NCBI GenBank assembly: GCA_023548195.1
Contig: JAJHZJ010000699.1
Coordinates: forward strand, 3,567,175-3,631,174
Length of the DNA: 64,000 nt
Direction: 5' to 3'
Origin: Bettongia penicillata ogilbyi
Taxonomy: Eukaryota > Chordata > Mammalia > Diprotodontia > Potoroidae
Of this stretch, positions 13,580-26,559 are shown piece after piece. Below the pieces are notes generated by a model that saw nothing but the letters and a program-made list of their open reading frames with translations, had not been told where the DNA came from and did no database searches. Position 1 is the first letter of the stretch. Every line of letters begins with the position of its first letter. The translations under genes were made by a program, and so were the position numbers.

Positions 13580-13795
13580 ATCAACTTGCTGTTCGACTAC
13601 CCCAGTGACCACCCCAACCAAAATTCCTTTCTTTGGCTGTCACTCCCCTATATATGCATTGTATCTCTCCATTAGAATGTAAATTCCTAAAAAGCAGGTA
13701 CTATCTCACTATTTGTATTTGTAAACCCAACATTTAGAATAGTACCTGGCACATTGCAATCACATATTTAATAAGTAGGTTTTCATTTATTTACT
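13580..13795 (+). mobile_element. L2 LINE 3' end fragment
   Basis: Diverged L2 3' UTR: TCTCTCCATTAGAATGTAAA, a TTTGTATTTGTAAACCCAAC block, and GTACCTGGCACATTGCA, followed by TTTAATAAGTAGG. Confidence 0.65.
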
Positions 13796-13922
13796 TTTGA
13801 TTGATTAGATTCCCAATATAATGTTTTACATATTTTAGTCTTAATATCCAGTCTTTCTCAAAAATAGATTTAATTTTCTAATTTCATTTTGATCATAGAT
13901 CGTGTTATAACATTTCATTATG

Positions 13923-14172
13923 CATCTAGGTGGTGCAGTGGATAGAGAGCCAGGCTGGTAGTCTGGAAGACTCCTCTTCATGAGTTCAGATCTGACCTCA
14001 GACACTACTAGCTATGTGACCATGGGCAATGTACTTAACTCTGTTTTTCTTAGTTTATCATCTGTAAAATGAGCTGGAGAAGGAAATGGCGAACCACTCC
14101 AGTACTTTTGCCAAGAAAACCCCAAATAGGGTCACAAAGAAACAGACATGACTAACGAACAACAAAAAAAAG
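13923..14172 (+). mobile_element. MAR1/WSINE-type tRNA-headed SINE with RTE tail
   Basis: Nearly complete: head ATCTAGGTGGTGCAGTGGAT, middle CTAGCTATGTGACCATGGGC, then GAGCTGGAGAAGGAAATGGC, CCAAGAAAACCCCAAATAGG and an RTE-like end GAAACAGACATGACTAACG with an A-rich tail. Confidence 0.9.
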
Positions 14173-14358
14173 TTGTGCATTTTTAAATTAATGAACAAAT
14201 TTTATTTAAATATAAAAATCTCTTAAGTATATTCAGGAAACAGAAAGTTCCTGCCTGAGAATTTTCTGGTAATTAAAACAATTCTCTTAAAGTCTGAAAT
14301 AAATATAACAACAAGATAATTATCTTATTTTACCTACTGAGAGCAAGCAGAGAGAGGG

Positions 14359-14398
14359 AGAGACAGACAGACAGACAGACAGGCAGACAGGCAGGCAA
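14359..14398. repeat. (CAGA)n / (CAGG)n tetranucleotide repeat
   Basis: About ten units of GACA, drifting to GGCA at the right end. A SINE-like fragment (GAGTTCAAGT, TCACTTAATC) follows to about 14515. Confidence 0.9.
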
Positions 14399-14820
14399 CC
14401 TTGGAGTTGGAATGGCCTGAGTTCAAGTGTGTCAGATTTGCTTCTGATGACTTCTGGTTGTGTTGTATCAGAAGGTCACTTAATCTTTCAACGTCTTAGG
14501 TAACCTGGTGAGACTAAGTTACAGAACAAGTGCTAACCTGCATTGGTAGGGAAAGTTTCTTGATTGTTCAAATGGTGTAATTGCCTATACCAGGGAAATC
14601 ACAGATCTGGGTCAAAAAAAAAAAAAGAAAGAAGAAACTATCTCAAGAAAAACTACACTTAGATAGTTCTATAGTCTCTAAGAATGTAAACACTAGTAGA
14701 TTAGATATTTTCGGGTTTCTAATAAGAAAAAAAAATAGATCCATAGTATTACATTTTCAAAATTCCCCCTTCTCTCTAAATGTTGAGCATCACATTTCTC
14801 TAATATTTTGAAATCTATGA

Positions 14821-15045
14821 TAATAATGCCTCCTAGCACTGATGTATCACTTGGAGGTCTATAAAGCACTGTACATACATTATCTCATTTCATTCTCATG
14901 ACAATCTTGTGAACCAGGAGCTATCAATACCTTCATCTTAAAGATAAAACTGGAGCTGAGGGAGGAAGATGAAGTGATTTTCAGCATCACACAGCTAATT
15001 AGCATCTGATACCAAATCCATTGCTCTATCCACTCTGCCATGCTG
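14821..15045 (-). repeat. MIR/THER1-like SINE
   Basis: Reverse-oriented landmarks: TATAAAGCACTGTACATACA, ATTATCTCATTTCATTCTCA, ATCACACAGCTAATTAGCAT and CATTGCTCTATCCACTCTGC. Confidence 0.75.
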
Positions 15046-16904
15046 TTTGTGAATTTCTTTTAAAAATCAGAATGTGATAGTAGTAGTAGTAAAAGTTATT
15101 CATTTCCCATTCCATTCATATCAGCCATAAGAGCTGCGGTAAATTAATGATTATGTCATAAAATGCAGTGGCCATGGGGGGATAGAAATGGCTAGCGTGA
15201 AAAAAAATATTATTTAAGCTGTGCGTGGTCCTTTATGTTTTCCGCTACCTTTTATCTTTATGAAATAATAGTCATTCTTTTCTGCAAGTGAACATGCTCA
15301 GGATTAAATGCTACATATTTGAAGCCATTTCCTAAGTTTTTATGTTTAAGTCAATGAACAAACAGTGGATAATGGGATCCATTTTTCATCTTTTCTAAAC
15401 TGCTTGTTATCAGAGATCTTGAATATCAAATAAAGTTTTAAAGGAATACTTTACTGTTTGGTTCTTTCATGGATGTTCATCTAATCTTACCAACAAAAGG
15501 GCCAAATGAGAAGAACCTATCTTTAAATTCTTACAACAATTTCTATTTTGTGCAGAGCAGCAGGAGGGGATGATGGGCCTTTTCAGTCATAAGGCTAAAT
15601 TTCCCATCAGTGCCCTAAATGGATCTTCACTTCTCCCCTCAGTGGATCCCAAGAAAAATTCATAAGAAATGTGTCTGCTGCTTTCTTCTGGGTACAGGCA
15701 AGTATAGCTGGAAGTTTTTGTGACTTCCCAGCCCTCCTTGATCCCACTCTTCAACTAGTATCCCTGGTTAGCAGTGTTATATCTCATTCACAATAATTCT
15801 ATGGGCAAAATTATCAAATTAAGTTGATAACTAGGTTTAAAAAAACTTATTTTATTCCAGAAGTAAAAGTTGAATTGGCACAGAATAATTTATTGAAACG
15901 AATTTAAAATCTCACTCTGAACCTTACCTTCTAGTTACTTGTATTATATTGTGTTTCACATCGGAAACATGACTCTTCTTTATGATAAGCACAATTAAAA
16001 GCAAAATTCATCCTGTAAAAAGTGTCTAGTTTCACAGATCTTGAAACAGCACATTTCTCATAGAGGAAAATTATTTTCAAAACGTTGTCCATCATAGTAA
16101 ATTTGGTGATCTGTAACAGATTTCGCATAATATTAATTATTTAATTATAGGAATATTTGCTATACTATTTTAGGAAGAAGCTTAGTTTTTTAGTTGTTTT
16201 AATGCAAGAATGAATGGCTTATGCCTTGTACAAAGAGGATACAACTTAAAAATTCAGTTGCTTGAATTCAGGGATGGTTTTTTTAACTCCTTCATCACCT
16301 ACTAGCTTTCCTTGTTACATGGTAAATGTGAATTGAAAATTGATTTGATTTTGAAACTGCTAATTTAATTATTTGTAGGCATGTTGATGGCCAAATTATC
16401 ATTTATGTTTCCTTCCAATAAATGAAATCCTCTTGCTGGTAGGGGTTTTTAAAGTTAATTAAGAAATTAACACAAATAATTCAATAATCAAAGGATCCGT
16501 GACTGTATCTACATAGGTATTCCCTTTACCAACACAAACCGCCTTTGGAAATATATTATACCTTTTAGCATTGTTGTGGCCAACAATTTTGGTTCTCAGA
16601 AAATAGAATTGTCATCCCTTGTTGTGGCCATACCTGAAACTTTTCTGACATGGTAGGACCTGACAAGGATTGGGCTCCTTTTTGAGAACTTAAGATCACT
16701 TATATACAAGGATGAGCTTTTTAATAGTATTTTTGTGAAAAAAATAAATGAATATTTGAGGAATAATGAAATTTGGGTGCTTAGGGACAAAGCTAGTTTT
16801 ATAATATTAAAGGCAAACTAAATGAAAAACATGGTTTTTAAATGGAAATAGATCAGATAAGATACTTTTGACTGAAATCTATCTGACAACAAGTGAAATT
16901 TATC

Positions 16905-18540
16905 AGAGAAATTCACAGATTGAAAGTTGGAAGAGACCTAGACAGCCAGCAGGTCAAACCTACACATGAAAATACCAGAAGGAAACTATCCTATGCACCT
17001 CCAATGCTTTGCCTGGTATGAACTCCACCAGTTCCTTCAATATCTTCATATTACTTTGACTCAAGGTCCTTCACCATCTTGGGTCCTTCACTATCTTCTT
17101 CAGGAAGGTGCCCACAATGCAATACTCTGGAAGCAGTTTGACCAGGCCAGAGTACAAAGGAATTATATATAGATCTTTTCCAGAGAAACTCTTCCATATA
17201 TAATTGATGTTTTAAACTCAAATATAAAACTTTTGCATTTATTACTATTTCATTTAATCTTATTAAATTCATCCAAATGTCAACATCTTTGTGAATCCTG
17301 ACTTTGTAATCTTCTTACCAGTTTTGTGTTATCTGTAGACTTTATAGTCATGCCTTCTATCCTTTGATCCAAGATTTTGATAAAAATGGGGAAAAAGGGA
17401 AAGAATAAGTATAAATCTTTAAGGTATTCCATTAGAGACCTCTTATCAAGTTGACAGGACAGCTAGGTGGTGCAGTGGATAGAATGTCAGGAAGACCTGA
17501 GTTCAACTCTGGCCTCAGAATCTTACTAGCTGTGTGACCCTGGGCAAATCACAGCTTCACTTTCCTCATCTATTAAATAAGTGGAAAAGGGAGATGGCAA
17601 ACCACTCCAGTATTTTGGCCAAGAAAACCCCAAATGGGATCACAGAGAGTTAGACATGACTGAAGTAACTGAAAAGCAATAACCAAGTTAAAACTGAATC
17701 ATCATTGTCTTTTTTTTTTAGTATATCAACAAATTCGATATAATTGTGCTATCATCTATATCACATTTCTATCTTTTCTATAAGCATATCATAAAATACT
17801 TGATCAAGTGCTTTGGAATCAATCTAGAATTCAAATCTAGGAATCAAATCTAGGAAAACTTTATCTATAGCATCCCCCTGAATTAACAATTTAGTAACCT
17901 TGTTATGGAAATAAGGTCAGTCTTATATGACCTATTTTTTTGTGATAGAGCAATCACTACTTTGTAATTACCACTTCCTTATCTAAATGTTCATTATCTC
18001 TTTTATAATCATTTCTAGAATTTTCAAAGGAACCAAGAAACATTTAACCTTCTCCAGTAAAGCTGTGTGTCTCCTGTTCTCCATTATCTTTCAAATGTTA
18101 CTGACTGGGGCTCAGCAATCACACATTCTAATCTATCAGGTTTTCCAGTACTGATTTAACTCACTTTGGTCAAATAATTTTGATTCATCAAGAGCAACTA
18201 AGTGATTTTTTAAAACTTATCTTTTACTTGACTTGGGTTACAGATCCTTGTTGGATATTTTTTACTCTTTCCCATCCAAAGGGGGGAAAAAAGCAAAAAA
18301 CCATTTTTGTTGTCCTCTACTTTCCTCACCATCTTTAACTCATGCTGAACTTTAGCATTTCTGACACTGTTATTGTGAGAGAGCTCCAGAGAATGCTTCT
18401 ATATAACCCAAGTCTTCCGTCACTACTATCTTATGATCTATTTCAGATTGGTCATTCATTTCATAAACTCCGTATTTATTTCCTATTTTGCCCTGATGAT
18501 CTATAGTCCATTCCAATAACAAAATAATTTATGTTTCATC
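16905..18540 (-). mobile_element. CR1/L3-type LINE relic, split by a SINE
   Basis: On the + strand it begins with the reversed CR1/L3 3' end (GAAAGTTGGAAGAGACCTAG) and continues with GTATTCCATTAGAGACCTC, AGCATCCCCCTGAATTAACA, ATTTAGTAACCTTGTTATGG and TCATTTCTAGAATTTTC, blocks I know from vertebrate CR1/L3 elements. The coding frame is destroyed. The part beyond about 18130 is assigned by continuity. Confidence 0.6.
17456..17682 (+). mobile_element. MAR1/WSINE-type SINE inserted in the CR1/L3 relic
   Basis: Complete head AGCTAGGTGGTGCAGTGGAT through AAGAAAACCCCAAATGGGAT to an RTE-like end GAGAGTTAGACATGACTGAA. A short duplication CAAGTT(G/A) flanks it, at about 17447 and 17683. Confidence 0.9.
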
Positions 18541-19718
18541 TATTGATCTTTGCCCAAATGCTCTCTCACGGAGAAAAAAAATGGTTACATTTTCTATATT
18601 TGTTGGGTATGCTTCCTCAAAGGAAAAAAATGTTAACTTTGCAGAGAGTTTTGGCAAATGAATTTCCTGATCTTCTTAGAGATTTGAAACTTGACTTTTG
18701 GAAATTCATAACTGACCAGTGTAGTCTTATTATTCAAAGTACTACTTTGTTTCTGCTTTGAATATTTTAAATAGTGTATGTAAGAGATTGTGGCAAAATT
18801 ACCTCCCTGAACTCTTCCTTGGGTGATTAGTAGGGCTCACAATCCCCAAGCTGGAATAAACGAACAGTTTTCTAGACTAGAGAAGGGAACTAGAATCTAA
18901 TTTAGTAGCCCATACAAGGTTCTCTAAATATAGTATACTCACTTTGCTTGCATTTATCTGTTCAATTTGTTTTGATTACAATGTGCTGAGATTTTCTACT
19001 GCTTTTTAGGAGGAGAAAAGATATTTTTTAAAAAATCAAGCAAAATAGAAGTCAAAATGCTTTAAGTTTCAGTCCCATGGAAATACTGTGCTCTTTCTAT
19101 GGTGTCCACATACAGACAGGCACAGTAGTCTTTTGACACAGTTCATCTAAATTAACCATGGTCTTGTTCTAACAGTGTAAATGTAGCGCAAGAAGAATAG
19201 TCAGAATATGTTTTCTCATTTTGGTTTAAGAAGTCTTTTCCAAGTAGCTAACACCACACAGAAATTTAATTTCATTGAGTAGCCTATGGCAATCTAACCT
19301 GTATCTATGTTGATTAAAGAAACAGAAAACTTTAGAACTCATAAATTTTTAGTGTAAAACCTTGTACATTTTTTCTGATCCACATCATGAACTAAAATTT
19401 CACTGGAGTGGACAACAGCATTATGACATTATTGAATTATTACCATTATCATATTGACAAGAATTTATTTTCATCCAAGAAGAAAATTTTCTAGGTTCAC
19501 CACATGTTGAACATATCTTTTTAGGAATATGGAAAATAATGAAATATGTTGATTTTTGAGATTTGATTAAATATACATTAAGTAGTATTCGAGGAAAAAG
19601 TGAAAAGTTTGGAGTTTTCATAGTTTTCTTTATTTGCACTGTTGGTTACTGGTCTTGTACTCTGGCCTCAAAGCAAGGACATTTCTTAACAATGGCTTAG
19701 GTGAAAGTGAAGCAAAAA

Positions 19719-19775
19719 GAAAGGAAGGAAGGAACGAATGAACGAACGAACGAACGAAGAAAGGAAGGAAGGAAA
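19719..19775. repeat. (GGAA)n / (CGAA)n tetranucleotide repeat
   Basis: GGAA units change to CGAA for about six units, then back to GGAA. Confidence 0.9.
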
Positions 19776-20837
19776 AGGAAAAGACTTTGTTAGGCAGTAG
19801 ATGCTTCAACTCACTAGAAAATCAATTCAACAAGTTTTGTCAAGATGAAGAAACACAAGTAGGAAAGAGTGGAACCAGTGGATGCACAATAACTGGCTCC
19901 AAATGATACTTTTTTGTCAATATTTTCTACTTGGTATGAGATTTTAATATCCTTCTAAAAGTATCTTAGTCCTGATTATCTAGCAAGGGAAAACAAGTAT
20001 TGAACTCATCCTGCCATCTGCCCACCCAAAACTATTACCCCCACGGACCTCTCAGATTTAAAGTATTTTTAAAATATTCTACCAAACATCAATAAACTTG
20101 AACATTTCCATATATAAAGAACAGACAAATGGTAATTACGTATAGGACCCCAAACTTTTCCATATAACTAGCTTTTTTAAGTACGTAACGGACTTGGCAG
20201 GTTAGTTCCAAAATTTATCTGGCTCGTCTGTGTCTCCCTCTAAATTTCCTTCTGTGTATTGAAAAAAAAGTTTCATTGACACTTTCTTCTTTAGGGAAGG
20301 GATTAGAGATGATACCTTGTTATCATAATCACTCTCATAGCTTTACAACTGCTGCCCCACCCCCAGTCAATTCTATTGTGAAAACCAAAAAGTTCTGCTA
20401 GGAATATTTTTGTATATATGGGTCCTTCTCCCTCTTTCTTTGATTGCTTTGTGGTATGGGCTGACTAGTAGTATTTTAGAATAGAAGTGAATGTGACTTT
20501 TTGGGTATAGTTCCAAATTGCTTTCCAGAATTCTTGGACCATTTCACAATTCCAGTAGCACATTAATTTATGTATCTTCCCACAGTTCCTCCAATTGTCA
20601 TTTTCCTTCTTTCTCTTTTTTCTAATCTGATAGATGTAAAATGGAATCTCAGAGTTGCTTTATTTTGCACACTCTAATCCTTAACAATATAGAGCATTTT
20701 TCATAGTTCACATTTTCATATTTTTCATATGTTTGTATTCTGTATTTTTCCATTTTGCATATTTCATAGTTTTAATTTTTTCTCCTTTGTACTCCTTCTT
20801 CATATCCTTTAGGGAACTGATATTGTTCTTATACATT

Positions 20838-21009
20838 TAAGTATGTTGCCTATAGATTGCTCCGTTTCCAGCCTGTGGTTCTCTGATCACGGCAGTTCAT
20901 ACATCTCATCTGCGTAGCTCACTGCATCTCATGATTACTGAAATCAAGAGAGGCACTAGCTTCAATCTCCCCATAGCTGGGATTACAGTGTATGCCACCA
21001 TGTTTGGCT
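20838..21009 (-). repeat. shortened 7SL RNA-derived (Alu-like) sequence within the antisense L1
   Basis: On the + strand, CGTAGCTCACTGCATCTCAT, AATCAAGAGAGGC, CATAGCTGGGATTACAGTGT and ATGCCACCATGTTTGGCT follow the complement of the 7SL 5' domain, ending at its 5' terminus near 21009. Upstream blocks GTATGTTGCC and TTGCTCCGTTTCC also occur in 7SL, but much of the S domain between is missing. The right 100 bp are clear; the left 70 bp are less so. Confidence 0.6.
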
Positions 21010-22420
21010 TTCTGGTTTACTTATGATGTAGCTTTTTATATCTAGATCAAATATCCATTTAGTGCTTATTATATAACATAGTATGAGTGGTGATTCAAAT
21101 AAAATTTCTGCCAGACTTCTTTCCATTTTTCTTAGAAATTTTATCAAGTAGTGGGTCCTTACCCCAACAATTGAATTCTTTGTATTGTTTCTAGTCTCGT
21201 ATTCCAGTTTCTTCCATGATTAACTTTTCTATTTTTTTAAACTAGTGTCAAGTAGCTTTAAGGGTATTGATAGGTCCACTTTCCTGCTAGTTTTTTTTAA
21301 CTCATTATTTCCCTTGAGATTCTTGACCATTTGTTGCTCCAAATGAGTCAGATATTTTAAACATCTTATAGTTATCTTGAATATAATTTCTCTATCTTTT
21401 CTTATTGGAATTTATGGATAATATGAAGAGTGATAATTTATGTAGGCTTATTTTGTATGATTCTACTTTGCTGAAGTTATTTCAATTTTTAAGTTTTCTG
21501 AGTAGATTATCATATCATCTGCAAAGTGAAAATTTTGTTTCCTTTTCCTTATTTTGTGAATTTTTATATTCTTGTTTTATTGCCAAAGCTAATATACTAT
21601 GCTAGTAACAAAAATAATAGTGGTGATAATGGATATCATAGCTTTACTCTGATTTTATTAGGATGGCTTGCATATTTCTCCATTACCTATGATGCTAGCT
21701 TTGGGGTTTTAGATATGCCCTACTTACCAGTCATATTATGAAAAGCTCAGTTTGTTATTATGTTTTTTAATGTTTTTTTAAAAAACAAAGGTGGGTTATA
21801 TTTCATTAAAAAGGTTTTTCTATGTCTACTGACATAATCATGATTTATTTTGCTTTTGTTCTTAATCTTTATGGTATAATATCTTCATGGTTTTCCTAAC
21901 CAATCTTTCATTGCTAGTATAAATACAACCTTGTCATAGTGCATAATTTTTTTTCCAAAATGCTTCAGTAACCTCATTTATGATACTTTATCCAATATTG
22001 TTATGTCCCTAATTGTTAAAGATATTGGTCTATAGTTTTCCTTCCCAGCTTGTCTCTCCCTCTTTTAAGTAACATGATCACACACAAAAAAATTATTAGA
22101 ATTTCTACTTTGCTTATTTTTTCCAAATAACATGTAATTTTGGAATTAACTTTGAGTGTTTAATAGAATTTATTTTTAAATTAATGTAGTTCTGAGTTTG
22201 CTTGCTTGCTTTGCCTTTTGAAATTTCATTTTTCTCCTCTTCATTTTCTTTCTTTAAATTCTTGACTTCCTCAAGGAAGTGAATAGAATCTTGGAAAAGT
22301 TAAATGTAAACTTCTTTCGTATTAACTTTTGTTGTTTTCCTCAGTTACATTTTTACTCTTTATTCTTATCTCTAATTCATTTAACATTTCTTTTAAGTAA
22401 TTAGATACCCTGCCATTTGG

Positions 22421-22455
22421 CATATATATATATATATTATATATTATATATAGTA
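22421..22455. repeat. (TA)n-rich tract
   Basis: CATATATATATATATATT followed by ATATTATATATAG. Confidence 0.9.
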
Positions 22456-22581
22456 AGTATTGATATCATTTCATTACCTTTTTGTCTTTAAATGTAGTTC
22501 ACATGTTTATATCTTTTTGCTATGCCAATTTTCACTGTTCCGTTGTCTGAGATTATAATTGCTATCCATCTTAATTGGCTT

Positions 22582-22690
22582 TAATATATAAGGTCTGCAA
22601 AGTGCTTTACAAATATTATCTCATGTTTTCCTCACAACAACCCTGAATGGTATTACTTCTTTCAGAATTGAAAAATTTGATGCCTTGAAG
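22582..22690 (-). repeat. MIR/THER1-like SINE fragment
   Basis: GGTCTGCAAAGTGCTTTACA, then TTATCTCATGTTTTCCTCAC and CAACCCTGAATGG. Confidence 0.6.
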
Positions 22691-23775
22691 AGGTAGGAAA
22701 AAAAGTTTGATTTATTAAAATAGCAAAAATCCATGTACAAAGAAACACAGTTTTCAAAGTGTCACATGATCAATTTAGGACTGAAAATGAACTCTGGCAA
22801 AATATTTGAAGTTCTAAATCAACTTCTAAAGGATTAGAATGAAGCCTTTTTCCTGTGTAGGAAGTCGAATGATTTAAAAAGACACAGATCTTTTGTTTAC
22901 TAATAAAAACTTACAAAATTTAAGTGTGAAAAAACATAGTCTTCAAAGACACAGAAAAGTAATAAATAATAAATGAAGAAGTTGCATTCCCTTATCTCAT
23001 TTACATGCAAGTGTTTTAAGAAGGTAAAACTCACAAAATGAAAAATCATAAAAATATTTAGAGACCAGGGCATGATTTTTAGAAAGACTGTTGTTGTTAC
23101 CAAGGATATTTGGTGATTTGTACCTCAGAAGCAAAAGATAAGTCACTGAAGAAGCTCCTGGTATAGGCTACTGAAAGCACAGTGAAAAGGTTGAAGAAGC
23201 TGGATAGGAGTGGTCCCGAATGAACAGGTGGTGGAAGACTCAGTAAGACCTAGAAAAGAGAAGCTAGCTCTAATGGGACTGCCTGAGAAATGGCAGCTGA
23301 AGTTGTGAGTGACCAGAAACTTCATCTGAGATCCTGACTGGAGCATGATGAACGGGAGCTTAATTACTTGCCCTTCTACACTATCTATATAGTTTGGGAG
23401 AGGTGAAACCTTTCAGAAAAGCCCACTGTTCTCTGCTAGCTCTTGTTTAAGGAAGAAATTGCATGTTTTGTAGTTCACTTGCTGAATAAAAAGAAATGTT
23501 GAGGTATAAATGGATAACAGTAATTTAATCATTGAAGAACTGGTTGGAATTTTCTATATCACACAGGCAATGAACAATTCTGCTGCGAGCTTTGTTTACT
23601 AAGATTGGATGATGCTGGTGCAGAGCTGACTGTACTTGTCTGTATCTCCCAGTGGAGTCAGCCTGATGAACTTTGTAGTTTCTCTGACTCTGTCTGTTTT
23701 TCATTTAATACTGTACTATTATTTAATGTCCCTTTAAAGTTGATGAGTTAAAAGTGTTTTCCATGCTTTGCTAGT

Positions 23776-23844
23776 TAAAAAAAAAAAAGGAAAGAAGAAT
23801 TTTTTTTTTTTTTTTGGTATTTCACTAGCTTAAAAAAAAAAAAC
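23776..23844. repeat. poly(A)-poly(T)-poly(A) tract
   Basis: A12, then a short GGAAAGAAGAA spacer, then about T16, then after TTGGTATTTCACTAGCTT a second A run of 12. CTAGTTAAA and CTAGCTTAAA precede the two A runs. Confidence 0.85.
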
Positions 23845-25436
23845 ATATCAGCCAAATAGTGAGCCTTAGAAAGAACAGGCAGCATAAAGCAGTTTCATGT
23901 GTGGGCAGATGTTAATAAATTGACCGATGACATCAAAGTCTAAAGTCTAGGATTACGAATTATCTCAAGCATATGGAGTTTCCTCATTCATATTTCCCTT
24001 CTAAGTTTATGTGCCTACTCTGTCCCACACTTTTGTGGGCAAGTGTGAAACAAATTGATAAGTACATTTTATGTGTTTATTTTCCTACATTCTTTAATAT
24101 ATGAATATCTGTGATGTTATTTCCTTTGCCTTGTTTCTAAGTAAATGGCTATATTTATGATCTAAAATTGGCATCATTGTGAATGGCTTGAGACTAAATT
24201 GGTGACTAGGAGCAGCACATTTCTCGTCCCCCAACGAGGTTATGGTGATCTTTCTCTGGAAACCTAAATTTTCCTATTTGAAGGTTGACGAAAGTGAGAG
24301 ACTACAGCAAAAATAGGTGTCCATACGCTCTGTTGGAGAGCTACTCATGTGTGAGTGAACACCTCAGGTATGTGTCATAAATCTTATAAGTTCCCTAATA
24401 AAAGTGCATTTTCCCCAAAAACATTATACTGAGTTTTTTAGGTTACTTCATTATAATCATTTATATTTTGAATTTTGGAATATTTCAAGATTTTTTTTCT
24501 CCTTCCATGTAATTGCTACTAAGTCTTGTGTGACACGGACTGTGGTACTTTAGCTCTGATTGCTTGCCACATTTTGTGGGGACAGAACAGGAAACTAATA
24601 TTTGTAGCATTTACTGGATTTGAACTGAATGTAGATCTATTCATTGGGTTTCTAAGCCAACATAAAATCTGATCCTACAAAAAGTCTTATTTTGATATCT
24701 TTGTGCTACCTTAGGTGATACCCTTATTGGGGAAAGTGAGCTCAAGGGTACCTTTCTTTTCATTTCTTAATCATCCTCTCTATTTATCAATTGAATGCCA
24801 CAAATTCCCTTTTAAATTTATTATGCCTCTAGAAATAGAATTTAAAATATTTCAGCATTAGTTGCACAGAATGTTTAGATAAAACTCTAGTTTTTATTCT
24901 TTTTATATATTTAGTCTGTCACAACAGTGCTCAAGATTGTATTGATGATAATTTTTCTGGCCCTTAAACATAGAGATCATGCTGACATACATCCTGGTAA
25001 ACACTTTTCCCTTCTTTTGCAAAGCTAATTCATCATCATCACATAACTGTCTTCATAAATAAAGGACTGGGGAAAAATGTATTAAAATGAAACACTGAAG
25101 TTTACATATCGCCAGTGAACTCTTCAAAATAAGAAACAAATACAAACAAAAAACTAATCTTAGCATTCTATCACTGTGATCTTACATCTTTTGTACATAT
25201 TACTTTTGTACATTCACATGTACAATGAATACATAATAATAATTGATTCAAGACCCTAGAACATATCTGGCTACTGTATGCTTCCAGACTAACATATCTG
25301 AATTGCCTATTTACCCATTATGCAAAATGAAATCTTTTAATCTATTAAAAATCTATTGTTACTTCTTGTTTTTTAGACTTTGTCTATGGAGTTTTCTTAG
25401 CAAAGATAGTGGAATGATTTTCCATTTCTCTCTCCA

Positions 25437-25594
25437 GTGTGTCCCCGTTTTTACAGATAAGGAACTTAGGCAAATAGGGATTAAGTGACTTGCCCAGGGT
25501 CATATGACTGGTTCAGGTTTTGAGGCTGGATTTGAACTCAAGTCTTCCTGACTCCAAGCCTGGCACTCTATCCACTGCTCCACCTAGCTGCTTC
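25437..25594 (-). mobile_element. MAR1/WSINE-type SINE, 5' half
   Basis: AGTGACTTGCCCAGGGTCAT, GGATTTGAACTCAAGTCTTC, CACTCTATCCACTGCTCCAC and CTAGCTGCTTC form the reversed tRNA-related head. The RTE tail is missing. Confidence 0.85.
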
Positions 25595-26072
25595 CTATGG
25601 TTACTAACTTGGTTCAAACATGTAACTTCATACATACTATTTTTAACAGATAGAATTTAATAATTTTCCTAAGTGATAGGCAAATAATCTAAGATGTAAT
25701 TATGTATGTAATAGTAATAGTATATATGTAAAAGTAATTATTTACTATATTATACATTTTAAAACAAATATACCCCATTAAATATTGTAAGTTTTCAAAG
25801 ATTTTGCCACATTTTTTTAAAAATTCAATTCATACCAGATTAAGAGAAGTTATTTTTCTAATAGCATTTGTGATAAAAATCATTTCTCAAATTTCACAAC
25901 AAAAAATTTCTTGTATTTAAAATCAGAAATAAAACTCATTACCAGTCAGATAATATCAGTTCAGTCAAATATATTTTCAAATTATCTTACAGAGAAAATC
26001 ATTCATTTTATCACCCTTGACATTCTGAACTGATTTCATTCAAGACCAATATAGAGTACATATATATATATA

Positions 26073-26290
26073 TCAGCATTTATACAGTGCTTACTATGTG
26101 CCAGGAACTCTACTAAGTACCTTACAATTATTTGATCCTCACAATAACCTTGATTTATCCCCTTTACAGATTAAGAAACTGAGGTATACAGAGGTGAAGT
26201 CATTTGCTTAAGTTCAAATAGCTAATACATTTCTGAGGCTGGATTTTAACTCAGATTTTCCTGATGCATGCATTTTCCAGCATATTTCAT
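26073..26290 (-). repeat. MIR/THER1-like SINE
   Basis: GTGCTTACTATGTGCCAGGA, TTTGATCCTCACAATAACCT, AGATTAAGAAACTGAGG and GGCTGGATTTTAACTCAGAT. A short (TA)n precedes it. Confidence 0.75.
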
Positions 26291-26559
26291 TAATGCCAAA
26301 TAGCAAACATAATTTGCATAAAGTTCTGATTTATCACAATTGTCCTAATAGGAGAACATATCTCACTGTAAATGAGATCACATTATGATCTTATTTTCAG
26401 GATAAATTTTGACCAAATTAAATCGGAATTTACAATCACTAATAGTAACATTCTAAATTTCACTTTTTCCAAGGGCACTCCTGTTTTCAGTTAGCTCAAG
26501 TTCAAAAGTTCATAGTGGTATTTATGTTGTGGTGGCATTGCCTTGTGGTTCATGGTGGC

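Larger units (their letters stand above)
20380..22480 (-). mobile_element. degenerate L1 LINE, antisense, with internal losses
   Basis: On the + strand the reversed L1 3' region is seen: TATAGTTCCAAATTGCTTTC, TTCTTGGACCATTTCACAAT, TCTAATCTGATAGATGTAAA. Then come reversed ORF2 blocks: CTACTTTGCTGAAGTTATTT, GTCTACTGACATAATCATG and AGATATTGGTCTATAGTTTT. The last 300 bp are only tentatively part of the same element. Confidence 0.65.
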
